From contig JBCBZW010000031.1 in NCBI GenBank assembly GCA_039815145.1, positions 1 through 48,035 of the forward strand: a stretch of 48,035 bases of DNA, read 5' to 3'. The first letter of the stretch is position 1. Each line of letters starts with the position of its first letter. Both the position numbers and the translations under genes were made by a program. The DNA comes from Pseudomonadota bacterium. GTDB taxonomy: Bacteria > Pseudomonadota > Gammaproteobacteria > Steroidobacterales > JBCBZW01. A model generated the notes under the pieces. The model saw only the letters and a list, made by a program, of their open reading frames with translations. It had not been told where the DNA came from and searched no databases. Below, in pieces: positions 1-13,100 of the stretch.

Positions 1-1150
1 CCGGCATCGCCAGACAGCTCGTCGGCACCGGCGCCGCCTAGCAGGACGTCACGCCCCTCGTCTCCCGCGAGCGTGTCATCACCGCCGATGGCCGCATCCG
101 TCGTAAAGATGCGCTGGACCGTGCCGTCTTGCGCACGCTCGATGCTGCCCGCATCGCCAAGGAGCAGGTCATCGCCACCGCCGCCCGTGAGGTCGTCGGC
201 GCCGGCACCGCCCACCAGGAAGTCGGCCCCGCCGCCGCCCGTGAGGACGTCATTGCCCCCTATGGCGGCATCGATCGCGATCAAGTCGTTGGCGGCGGCG
301 CTGCCGTCATCGCCGACGATGGCGGCGCTGTCGCCGAACAACACGTCGGCGCCCTCATCGCCTTCGAGCTGGTCGCCGCCGGCGCCACCGACCAGAATGT
401 CCTTACCCACGCCACCGATGAGTTCATCCCTTGCCCCAGTGCCTGTGGAGACCGACGTCAGGCGCACCAGCACCGCCGCTTCCGCCAGGTACAGGGCATG
501 GTCACCCACGAGCACATCGGCGCCATCGTCGCCGCTCAGACTGTCCTCGCCGATGCCGCCGAGGAGCAGATCGCCGCCAATACCGCCGCTGAGCGTATCG
601 CCCGCACCGGCTGTGTCGTCGCCACCTCGGCTATCCACTTCGATCACCGTCTGGTCGATCGCGGACCAGAGGATCGAGGCCAGGTCACCGACGAGCGTGT
701 CGGCCCCCACCTCACCGAACAGTTCATCCGCGCCGGTCCCACCCACGAGGACGTCGGCGCCGTCGCGCCCTTCGACGCGGTCGTCCCCATCCTCGAGCAC
801 CTCAGCATCGACGCGTGTGAGGCGGAAGCTGCCGTCTCGAACGATGAGCGCCGCACCGCCCACCAGCAGGTCCGTGCCCGAAGAGCCGATGATCGTGTCG
901 TCTCCGCGCCCGCCGATGAGAGCCACGCCGAGGCTGCTCGCCTGCGCGTCGAGCGTATCGGCGCCGCCTTCCCCGAACACCTCGAGGATGCCCTGGCTGA
1001 CGCTGGCCTCCACCACCACCAGGTCGTTGCCATCGTTGGCGAAGATTCGGGTCAGGTCCTGGGCCCGCAGGCCCGTCACGGAGATCTCATCGCTTCCCGT
1101 GCCGGCGTAGAAGGCGAGACCTCCTGCGTAGCTGCCGGCGTTCTGGTCAG
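1..1150 (-). repeat. RTX (GGxGxDxL) calcium-binding repeat cluster, distal
   Basis: Read on the minus strand, the region encodes repeated GGAGADDLTGGGGDDLLLGD-type nonapeptides. They are interrupted by roughly 40-residue inserts that end in an AAIGGDDTL-like return to the motif. The cluster continues past the left edge, so its total size is unknown. Confidence 0.88.
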
Positions 1151-4100
1151 CCAGGTAGGTGATGAGTCCAACGGACGCACCGCTGATCTCATCCTCGTCG
1201 ATGGTCACGACGTCGCCCGTGCTGTCAGACGAATCATCGACGATGAGGGTGTTCGTGCCCGTACCAGCGTCGATGGTCACATCGAAAGCGATGGCGGACA
1301 GGTTGCCCGCGCGAAGCTCCCGGTCGGACGAGACGATGATCTGATCATCGCCCGCGCCGGTGTTGAGCTGCAGCACCGCTTCCACGCCGGCGACGAGCAC
1401 GTCATCGGCGCCGCTGCCCAGATCGACGCGAAGGGTCTCGAGATCGTCGTAGGCGATCAACACGTCGTCATCGGTACTGCCGTCGAGTCCGTCGATGGAA
1501 CCGCCGTCGAAGGACACGCCGTCGATGGAGAAGGTCAGCAGATCGATGGTCGGCGCCAGCGAGTCCGTGCGACCATCACCACGCAGCACCAGCGTGTCGG
1601 TGCCGGCCTCATCGCTGCCCCCGTCGCCCAGGAACACCACCGGGCCGAGGATATCCTCCAGCGATCCGTCGCCGTTTCCCACGGTGACCCGATCGCTGCC
1701 CTGGGGATCGGGATTCTCGGACTGATCCTCTTCCCGAACGATCGTGATCTCCGTGTCCTCCTGGACCACCCCATCGCCATTGAGGTCGTCCCAGATGCGG
1801 CGCGTGACCAGCCCATCCGCGTCGCCGACGATGGTCAGATCTGCGGCGTTGGCATTCACCTGTACGCTGTCATCGCCACCGGCCAGGTTCAGCACCAGGG
1901 TGGTGCCCGGCTCCGTATAGTCGATGGTGAGCACATCGCTCGCATCGGAGAAATTGAAGTTGATGGTGTTGAAGCCTTCGAACACCACTTGGGCGGCTCC
2001 ATCGATCCCGAAGCCTGTGAGCTGCACGCCGTCCGGATCGTCCTCCGCCGGCGTGTCCTCATCGCGGTACTCGATCAGCGTGCCATTGGGGAAGTCGGAA
2101 CCGAACTGGTTGTTGATGATGAGCGTGTCGTCGCCGATGGCACCGACCAGCTCGAGGTTGCCGGAGAAGGAATCGAGGGCTCGCGTCTCGGGCGCGACGA
2201 AGGTATCGGTCTCCTCGGCCACCGTGACCGTGCCGATCACCGTGCGAATGGAGCTCGAGTCGCCGGCTTCCAGGTCGATGCTCTCGAGCCGTTCGAAGTC
2301 CGAGATGTCGGCGCGCAACTCGCCGAAACCGAACAACCAGAAGCCGAAGATCCAGTCCGACACGAACGTGTAGGGGAAGAATCCGTCGTACACGCCTACC
2401 GTATCGGAAACCCCTAGATCCGCGTTACGTCCGATCTCGTCGCTGAAGGGGTCGCCCGTGCTCGGATCCTCCCATTCACTGGCGATGAATGTCTCGAACT
2501 CCGTCAGGCTGAACTCCACCGTCTCGGTGAGGCCACCGGCATCGATGGGCACCGGGTTGCCGTCCTCGTCGACGCCGGAGCCGTCGTCGACGATCGTCAG
2601 CACCACGGCGGAGAACAAGCCGAGAGACTGCGCGGAGGAATTGATGTCCTCGCTGTCCACGGGTTCATCCGGGAAGTCGAACTGCTCGGTGAAGGAGAGC
2701 TGCGGCAGTTCCAACCCACTCTGGGGAATGCTCGTGTGCCACCACCAGTTGACGAACTCGCCGTCCACCACGAGATCGTCATCGTCGGGGTTGGTGTCGT
2801 TCGCCTGCAGATCGTCGATCAGGTCGAGGATGAACTGATCGACCAAGTCTTCGAAGGCCTCGCCGGTGACGATGTCCGTCTCGCTGGTGCGCGTCACCGA
2901 GATGTCGCTGCCCCATACCTCGACGGTACGGCTGCCAGACTCGGCGCTGACGCGCTGGGGAACGTCGTAGAAGAGGCTAAAGAACCCACGCTGAAAGAAA
3001 TCGTAGGCGTTCCAGCGGGTGTAGGTGAACTCGACCGAGTCGACCACCGTCGTGGCCTGATCGGCGATCACATCCGAGCCACGCTCGGGGATGATGAAGG
3101 TGCCGAAGCCTAGATCGCCACCCACCTCGACCGTGTCGTCGCCGCTGCCCGTGTTGATAATGATGTTCTGCCCCGGCAGGCTGCCGTAGACGAACACCAC
3201 ATCGTCGCCGCCGCCGGTGATCAGCACCAGCTGCTCGACGCCCACGATCTCCTCCACCACCAAGCCCGCGCCATAGATCCGCTGGACCAGTTCCGAGGTG
3301 GCCGGATCGATCTCCGTGAAGACGTAGAACTCGTCCGCGATCGCCGTGCCGGCGATCACCACCGAATCGAAGCCTTCGCCACCAAAGATGTAGACGGGCG
3401 CGTTGCGCACGTAACTGACCTGATCGTTCTCGCCGGCGCGTGAGGTCAGGTTGACCTGATCCTGACCCTCGACGCTCTCCCGTGTGCTCTGGCGCAGGAA
3501 GTTACCGAGCGCTTCGGCGATGTCGTCGTAGTCCTGAGGGTCGTCCTCGAACGCTACGTCGTTGTCGATCAGCAGCTGCTGGGCGAGGAGGAAGAACTCC
3601 TCCACGTTGCCCACGGTGACGTCGGTGTTGGCATCGATGAGGCCCGCATCCAGCAGCGCAGCCTCCAGGGCATCCACGTCTTCCGAACTGGTCTCGTCGA
3701 AGGGCGTATAGGTGAGGTGGGCCTTGAGGAAGAAGATGTCGTCGCCGTCCTCACCGTAGAGCCACAGCTCGGCAACGTTGCGATTGACCTCGAAGTAGTC
3801 ATCACCGGCACCGCCGAACAGGCGCGCCCCAAAACCGACACCGTCGGTGATCGCCGTGACCACGGGCAACAGCGACCCGTCGTCCTGGGTCTCGATCACC
3901 TGTTCCAGCACGTTGCCGACGAAGAAGCTGTCATCGCCCTCATCGCCGTAAACCTCGAGGCTGCGCGCCGTATCGTCGAAGACGAACACGTCGTCGCCGT
4001 CGCCGCCGCGGAAGCTGATGTCGGCGATGATGTTGCCGTCGCTGGTGATGTAGCTGATCGTCTGGGTGTTGACCTCGTCGTCGAAGACGCGGCCCGGCAG

Positions 4101-7100
4101 CAAAGACCCCGTGTCGCGAACCCCGTCGTCCTCTTGCGGCGTCTCCGACTGATCGAGGAGGTCGTCGACCAGCTCATCGACGTTGAAGGAGGCAAAGGCC
4201 TCGAACAGCCCGTCGCCGTCGAGGCGCCGGACGAGGCCGTCGTTGCCCTCGGTCAGGAAGTGGAACAGGTCGTCGCCGGGGCTGCCCGAGACCACCAGGG
4301 TATCGTTGCCGGCAAGTCCCGTGTCGTCCACGGTAAAGAGCGTGTCGTAGAACTCGCCCGAGCGAACGGAGACCTCAGGTGCGGACAAACCGATCAGGTA
4401 GGTATCGCTACCCTCGAAGCCATCGAGGATCAACTCCTCACCGGTGAAGTCCTGCACCACGAAGGTGTTCGCGCTGCGGAAGGCATCCGTGCCGACCCCC
4501 GTGAGGGTAACGATCTCGAACACGGCCTGGCCGTTCTCATCCAGCAGGGATTCGATCTCCGCCTCGCCGTCGAAGGCGGCGGAGGTCGTGACCGTGTTAC
4601 CCCACTGATCCTCGAAGGTCTGCGTCGTGCCCGCCCGGGCGTCGTCGTACAGGCCGATGATCAGGCTCTGGTCCGAGATGAAGAAGTCGATGGGCTCGCC
4701 ATCCTGGCCCACGGTTTCGAACAGCGTGTCCGTGCCGCCGCCGTCCTGGAAGCTGTCGACGCCGCGGCCGCCGGAGATCACATCATCACCGGCGCCGGCG
4801 CTCAGCGTGTCGCCGTAGCGCGAGCCGAATACCGTATCGTTGCCCGCCCCGGCCTCCAGGGTGAGCAGGGCGAGCTGGTTGGTCACGCCTCGACCGTCGA
4901 GGAAATCGTCCACCAGGTCATCGTCGGACACGCTGTCGAAGGCCTGGATCACCAGGCGATCGCCGTCCTCGGTAGCGCTCGACTGGTTCAGGGTGAAGGA
5001 CGTGATCAGGGCTGCGTCCGCGTTCTCCGGTTCGCCGTCCGGCACCAGGTCGCGGTCGTAGCGATCGATCTGCCAGAACTCGTTCTCGGTGAAGACCTCG
5101 AAGAAATCGCGGTCGTTAGCACCGCCCTGGAGCACCAGCGTGTCGGCGGCACCGTCGTTGTCGCCCACGGGCACGATGGTGACGAAGGACTCGCCGTTCT
5201 CGTCCGTGACCGTGCGCTCCTCAAAGCGCCGCTCCCCACCCATGCCGACGTCCACCTGCATGAGGTCGCTGGCGCGCAGGTCGCCGAAGGTGATCGTATC
5301 ACCACCCGTGCTGGCCGTGAGGTCGAGCAGTTCGATGTCGTCGAAGGTGATCTCGCCGCGATCGCCCCAGTCGATGCCCACGGAACCGGCCCGCAGCGCG
5401 TTGTCGACCATCGCATCGATGCTTTGCCCAACGCCGTCGTTAGCGCCGAGGAGGATCAGGCGATCGTCACCCTCACCGCCTTCGATGACATCGTCGCCAC
5501 CGCCCTGGCCGCGTACGCCGATGAAGCCTTCGGGCCATTCGTAGGCGTCGTCGTACCAGCTGATGGCGTCGTCGCCGGCGGCGCCGAACACGAGGTCGTC
5601 GCCGGCGCCGCCGGCCAGCGTGTCGTCGAAGCGTGAGCCGTAGATCTCATCGTCACCGTCCCAGCCGAAGATCACATCGCCGGCTTCGCGGGCGACCGTG
5701 CCCGTGTCGGCGGCGTCGACGGCGGCCTCGTCGTCGCCGTAGATGATGTCGTCGCCGGCGTCGCCGTGGATCGTGTCAGACCCGGCACCGCCACGAATGA
5801 AGTCGTTGCCGTCGGCGGCCTGGATGTAGTCGTTCCCGCTACCGCCGTCGAGCTGATCGTCACCGGAGCTTGCGATGATCGTATCGTTGCCCGCGCCACC
5901 GTCTGCGATCAGCGTGGCGCCGCCGCTCACGGTGATGTAGTCATTGCCCTCGCCACCGTTCGCCACCACGGTGAGACCACTGCCCTCCAGAGCCTTGACC
6001 ACGATGTCATCGTCGCCATCACCGGCGTTGACCACGATGGTGCCGACGTTGAGGTACTCCTCCTCGAAGCCGAGGTACTTCACCCGCGTGACGATGCCGT
6101 CCTCGGACTCCACCTGGGTTATCTCGAAGCGCTCGTCGCCACCGTCCGTGTTGACGTTGCGTCGGTCGCCGGCGCGATCGCCCATGTTCAGGGTGAGGGT
6201 GCCGCCCGTGGCGAGGGCCCCGGCGGCATCCGGCGCGACGGGGTCGTCCATCAGGCGCGCCCCGGTCTCGCCGTTGGCGAGGATCACCTGCTCGACGTTG
6301 GACTGGTCGACGAGCACCGGCGGCTCCACCGGCGGACACTCGATGGAGAAGTCGGCGATGGTCGCACTGAACAGTTCGAACTCATCGGAGAAGATCGTGA
6401 CCTCGCCGATGAGGGGAACATCGATGCCTACCCACAGGAACGCGGCAAGCCCCACATCGACGGTACCGCCGATGTCGAAGATGCACTGGGGTCCGAGGAG
6501 GAAGCGCTCACCGATCTCGTCGATGCGCATGCGGCCATCGTCGTTGGGATCGGCCAGATCGAAGCCGATCGTCGCCTCTACCCCACCAACGACGCCCACT
6601 TCCACCAGGCCACCGATACCCAGCGACGCTCCCGCCTCGATACCGGCGGTGATGTAGGCCTCGTCGGGATCGTCACCGTCGCCCGGCGTCGGGTCGTCGA
6701 CGATGAAGAACCCGTTGAAGATGTCGGCGACATCATCGGTCTCCAGGAACTCGATGATGCCGGTCGTATCGAAGCCGAAGGCGAAGTCGATACCGATGGC
6801 GACGCCACCGCCGAGGAACGCGTTGAGGCCCGGGAAGATCGGGAAGCTGGCGCCGAACTCGGCGCCGAGCTCGAAGCTCGGCAGGTTGTAGATGAACAGG
6901 TCGACGGGGTTGGACGCCAGGTAATCGAAGTTCCCCAGGATCAGCTGGAAGACCGTGCCCGGATCGGTGAGCAGGGGGATCTCCAGGCTGCCGCTGCCTG
7001 TGGTCAGGGTGCGCGAGAAATTGCTCGTCGCCATACCGGCGCCGGACTGATCAAGGCGTGAATCGAAGCTGTCGGCGCCGGAGAAGGCATCCATGTCGAT

Positions 7101-10100
7101 GCCGTCCGTATCAGCGTCGTCGCCGACCAGATCTGCGCTGAGGTCGACGAACTCCAGCCCGTCGAACTCCTCACCGAACACCTCCCCTAGGTCGATACCC
7201 GTGTTACCGAACACCACGTTCGGCAGCGGGATCATCACGGTGTCCGTGTTGGTCGGGATGGAGTCGATCAGCTCGATGACGAAGGCGATCTGCTCGACGA
7301 AGGCCGCGAAGCGCGCGCCGTCCTCGCCCACGGCGACGATGTCGAGGAAGGTCACGTCTTCCCCGGACAGGTCCGACAGTACCGGCAGCGGCGTATTGGC
7401 CAGTTCGATCAGGGGCGCGATGGGGTCGGTGATGTCCTGGATCACCTCCAGCACCGGCGCCATGAACTCGCTGATGAAGGTGCCCAGATCCAGGGCGGCA
7501 TTGCTGATCAGGATCGAGGGGCTCGACGGCTCGGCCCGGAAGCCCACCCCCACGGTGAAGCTGCCCGAGAACTCCTGGAAGTAGCGGATCTCCGCCTCGA
7601 TCTCAGGGAACTGGGAACCGCCGCCGAAGCCGATGGCGGCGCTGAAGTCTGCGTCAGCCAGCAAGTCCAGCTCAGCTCGGATCACCCGCGCCGTGGCGAG
7701 GCCGATCTCGGACACCTGATCACCGGTCAGGGACAGGATGATCAGGCGGCCGTCTTCGAAGTTGTCGGCGACCAGGGGATCCTGGTCCGAGATGTCGAGG
7801 GCGATGGTGCCCTCGATACGGCTGGCGCCATCCGTATCGACGATCTCCTCCAGCGTCGCCTCGAGGATGCCGATCACGGCGCTGGCGGAGAAGTCATCGG
7901 GCAGGGAGGCACTGACGTTGAACTGCGCCTCGTCGCCGAGGATGTCGAGGTACAGGTAGGAGTCGCCGAATTCGACCCCGTCCGCACTCACCACCACCGG
8001 GTCGGCGTAGAAACCGATGCCGAGATCGAGGAGGTAGTCCATGACCACCTCGATGCCGCCATCCACCTCGAAGGCAAAGCCCGGAATAGCGGCTTGGAAG
8101 TCCAGGGGGATCTCGAAGGTGGCGATCACGTCCGCCAGGCTGAGGTTCAGCTGGATCTCGCGATCGGTCACCAGTACCCCGATCTGGCTGGCCGCGTTCA
8201 CGTTCACCAGCAGGCGCTGGATGTCGCCGTCGAGATCCTCGTCGTCGACGACGAAGGGATCGAGCACCTGGTCGGTGAGGAAGTCGTCGAGGGCGGTGGC
8301 GATGGCCTCCAGTACATCGATCTCGCCGGCCGTGTCACGGCTCACGTCCGCGTCGTCCACCAGGGCGTCCAGCGCGCTCCAGTGGTCGTCGTTCAAGACG
8401 TCGAAGCTCTCGCCCTCGGCGAGGCCGATGAAGGCCCCGAGCTCGGCCGCGAAGGCCGGGACACTGAACTCCGTGCGCAGGGTGACCAGCTGCCCCAGGG
8501 AGTCGAAGAGCACCTGCTGCAACAGCTCGATCGTGCTCGGGTTGCCCGCGTCGGCAAGCGCGTCCTGCAGCGGTGCAAGCACCGCGTCGCGCAGATCGCC
8601 GATGAAGCCCGAGGCCGCCTCGAAGCCATCCCCCACCACCGGCACGTCTACCGCGAGACCGCTGCCGAGCAGATCCTGCAGACCTTCGAACAAGCCGTCG
8701 ATGGAGTCGACGATGAAGGTCGGATCGTTGACCAGGCCGATGATGCTGATGCTGGCCGCCAGGTCCGGCGCATCGAACTCGGCCACGGACAGGCTGATCC
8801 CGTCCGTGACGCTGGTATCCAGTGCCCCGGTGAAGGTCAGGACATTGTCTACCTGGAAATCGTCCGTGTACCCGCCGACGGGCAAGGCCTCGGTGGGGAA
8901 GTACAGGGGTAAGGCGGCGGTGAAGATGAGATTCGGCGTGACCAGGGTGAAGCCGACGTCCTCCACCACGTAGAGATCTGCCACCGCGTCGCCGTCCTCG
9001 CCGTCGACGTCCACCTCGCTCAAGGCAGCCGTCGCCCCGGCCGTGTCGACCAGTACGCCGAAGGCGGGCTCGCCAGCGTTCACCGATTCGATCGTCGCGC
9101 TGCCGTCGCGCACGAACAGGCCGAACTCGCCGAGGGGGGTCTCCAGGGCCGCCGTGAATTCGAGGCCCTCCCCCGTGGCGCCGAGGTTGACGCCAGCGCC
9201 GAAGTCATCGCTCAGGAGCACGCGCGGGCCGACCCCGGCCAGATCCGACAGGTCCAGGCCTATGGTGCCGTCGAGACTGATGTCGGCCCCTAGGGTGAGC
9301 GTGCCGCCCACGCCCACGGCCAGGAAGCTGTCGAGGAAGTCCGCAAACTCCTCGAAGGGCGTCGGCAGCTCGCCCAGGGCCGCCAGATCAAAATCGAGGG
9401 GCAGTTCGAGATCGAGCAGGTCCAGCTGCAGGTCGAGATCGACCACCACGATGCCCGCGTCGAGCACGTCGTCGTCGTCCGTATCCACCTGCACGAAGCG
9501 CAGGGGCGTCTCACCGAACCAGTCGCCGAGCACGCCGTCCGTGAGCGCATCGTTCAACTCGTCCAGATCACCGTCCTGGAACTCGACCCGGTAGTTCTCG
9601 CCATCCTTGACGAAGCGCACGGTCACGGCGGGGATCGTGGCCAGGGCGGCGACGATCTGCGCCTGCACGTCAGTGAGCTGTACGTGCAGACCGAACAGAT
9701 CCGTCAGGGACTGCCCGAGCAGGGGAATGTCCGAGGTGAGCAGATCCGATTCGAACAAGCCGCCTGCCGCCGCGTCCACGCCGATGGACAGGAGGGCACC
9801 GAAATCCAGGTTCACGCCCAGAATGAACTCGCCGCCCACGCCGGGATCGGTCGGGTCGAAGTCGAGGTTCTGGTAGATGATCACCGGCTGGAAGGAGTTC
9901 AGGGCAGCCGCCAGCTCCTCCGGGATCGGGTTGTCCGGGTCGAGGCTCAGGAACAGGGGCAGGGAGACATCGATGCTGATGGTGGCATCGAAGTCCAGGC
10001 TGTCGATGAAGGCCCCGAAGCCACCGTCGTCCGTGAGCGTCTGCAGATCCACCTGCGCCGGCGCGTTGGTGAGGCCTAAGGTCCCCGTCAGGGTGATCTC

Positions 10101-13100
10101 GCCGAAGGTCTCCTCGTCGAGGTTGCCGATGGCGATGCCGACCCCGCCCAGGGAGACCTCCACCACCAACTCGGTCACCGCGAGTTCCACGGCGCCGGCG
10201 ACCTCGTTCAGGCTGAGGGCGATGTCATCGAGACCGAAGTTCGAGAAGTCCGATACGTCGGCAGCGAGGCCCACGTCGAAGATGAGGCCCGCATCGATGC
10301 CCACATCGCCCGTGAACTCCGCGTCGAAGCCCACGCCATCGCCGGCAAAGCCGATCAGCTCCTGCAGCTGCGCATCACCGAGGATCGGCTCCAGCCACGC
10401 CTCCAGGTCGCTCGCCAGGGACTCGAGGGAGATGTCCTCGAAGGTCACGCCGAAGTCCGCATCGAAGATCACGTCGAAGAACAGGGACTGGGCGCCCGCA
10501 TCGTAGCCGGCGATGAAGCGGAAGGGCCCGAGATCTACACCGCCATCGAAGCTGCCCAGCTGCGTGTCGATGATCCAGTCCACCAACTGCGAGAGGCTCG
10601 GGAAGTTCAGCAAGACGTCGGCGATGTCGAGGCGGATCGCGTCGAAGGACACGGGCACCTCGGGCAGGCCGAGGAGCACCTGGAAGTCGTCCAGGTAGTC
10701 GCGGATATCGAAGCCGTCGATGGTGATGCTGAACAGCTCCGGCAGCAGGCCGTCGAAGTCCGGCAGCTCGAGGTCGAGGCTTAGATCGAAGTCCGTGTTG
10801 AGGGTGAACAGCAGGTAGTCGAGGAAAACACCGAAGTCCGCATCGAGGGTCAGGCCCGAGAGGTCCACGTCCGGGAAGCGCAGGTCGAGCTGGGCGAGGA
10901 GCGCATCGAAGTTGAGGACGATGTAGATCTCGGCCAGGTAGTCGGTCCAGTTGCCGAGGGAGAGGAAGTCGCTCGGCAGGTCGAGGGCCGGGAACAGCTC
11001 GGACAGGCGCGCCGCCAGGGCGTCCCAGTCCGCCTGCAGATCGACGTCGAAGTCGACGCCCAGCTCCAGGAGATCTGCCAGCTGCGTCACGAAGCCTTCG
11101 ATGCTGAAGCCGAAGGGCCCGAAGGCGCCGAGCTCCAGGGCGAACAGATCCACGAAGCGATTGATGACCCCTTCAAGGTCGAAGAGGTCCGTCAGGCCAC
11201 CGAAGATATCGTCGAGGGTGATGCCGCCGGGCAGCGTGAAGTCGAGATCGTCCAGGTTCGGCCGCAGGTCAGCCAGGGGCTCCACGATGTCGAGGATCGT
11301 GTCCACCAGAAGCGAGACATCCAGATCGACGCTCGCATCGATCGGGAAGGCGGCGTACAGATCCAGACCGAGCAGATCCGTCAGGTTGTCGAAGGCGCCG
11401 GACAGGTCGACCTCGCCCGTGTCGCCATCCGGCGTGATGAAGGCCGAGTAGTCGGTAGTGAGGCGGACGAGCAAGGTGGCCAGGAAGACATCGAAATCCG
11501 CCTCCACCTGCAGATCCAGGCCTTCCAGCCCCAGCGCGTCCTGCAGGGCGTCGAACTGGAGCAGGACCAGAATCTCCTCCGCCCGCGCGCGCCAGCTGTC
11601 GAGGTTGAGGTCGCCGTCGACGATCGCCGAGTCGAAGCGATCGTTCAGCAGCTGTGCCAGCGCATCCCAGTCCGCCTGGTCGTCGACGTCGAAGTCGACC
11701 TCGCCGATCAGGGCTGCCAGGCCCGCGAGCTCGTCCTCCACGTCGAAGATCGTGGGGAACAGCTCGGGGTTCTCGATCAGCAGCACGGGACGGCCGAACT
11801 GATCGATGTCGACACCGCCGATATCGGCGGAGATCGGCAGCACCGCGAAGCTCTCGCCCGTGAGCGAGAAGGCGAGGTCGCCCAGGGAATCGCCGATCAC
11901 GAAGCTCAGGGGCTCATCCAGCGTGAGTCCCGCCACGATATCGATCAGCCCGTTGACGATGCCGACATCGATCACGTCCCCGTCCGGCCCGAAGGCCAGG
12001 GAGAACTCGAGATCCGAGAGCTCAACCTCGCCGTCGGCCTCGAAGCGGTCCACCGTGAGGAAGGCGTCGTCACTGGAGAAGCCGTTGCCGTCGAGGGCAT
12101 CGGCGAGACGAATCCCAGCGGAGGCGGCGGCGGCGACCGCGCCGGTGACCGTCACCTGCGTGGAGCCGGCAAGACCGACACCCAGGCCATCCGCGGTATT
12201 GCCGATGAGATCGGTGATCGCCGTGACCGCGTCGATGCCGCTCAGCACGCCGTCCTCGCCGACCAGCGCCTCCTCGAAGTCCGCCAACGACACGGTGGTG
12301 GCGGCGGAGCCCTCCGCATCCACCTCGAGGTCGAGGCGGATCTCCTCCAGGTCGGCGAAGTACCCGCCGCTCAAGGTGAAGGGACCGAGGGCCAGGGAAC
12401 CGGTGAGGTTGCCGAGCTTCACCTCCACCAGGTAGTCAATCAGCTGGCCGAGGGTGGGCAGATCACGGAACAGGTTGTCGACGTCCACGCGGATGGCGTC
12501 GAAGCTCAGGGGCACCTCGGGTAGATCCAGCAGCGCGGCGAAGGCCGGCAGGTAATCGCGGATGTCGAAGCCGTCGAGCCCCAAGCTCACCAGTTCGGGC
12601 AGCAGGCCGGTAAAGTCCGGCACCTCGAGATCGATGTCCACGCCGAAGTCGGCGGCGAGCACGGCGGCCAGGCGGCCCAGCAAGGGCCCAATCTCGAGGT
12701 CGATATCGAAGCCGTCCGGCAAATCGATACCGATGTTCAGCGCGATCGCCTCGAAGCGCAGGAGCACGAACAGCTCGGCGATCACCGACTGCCAGTTGCC
12801 GAGGGACAGGTTCAGACCGTCGAGGCTGGGGAACAGGTCCTCCAGGTACGCGGCGAGGGCATCCCAATCCGCGTCGAGGTTAAAGTCGAAGGGACTGTCG
12901 AGATCGAGCAGATCCTGCAGTTCGACGCCGAATCCGGTGATGTCGAAGCCCAGCGCACCGAAGTCGAAGCCATCGACGGCGAACAGGTCGAAGAACTCGA
13001 TGGCCGGCGTGGCGAAGTCGAGGAGGTTGCCGATCTCGGCGAAGAACTCGTCCAGGCCGACGTCGGGCAGATCGAAGGGCAGATCGGCGAAGTCGACGGC

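Noticed and set aside
129-2417. 762-codon plus-strand frame across the end of the giant gene
   Set aside because: It is antisense to RTX repeats. The codon pattern of the minus strand (GGC, GAC, GCC) makes long open antisense frames, and the translated text has no domain.
3717-5636. 639-codon plus-strand frame
   Set aside because: Antisense to the giant gene, low-complexity text, no start signal.
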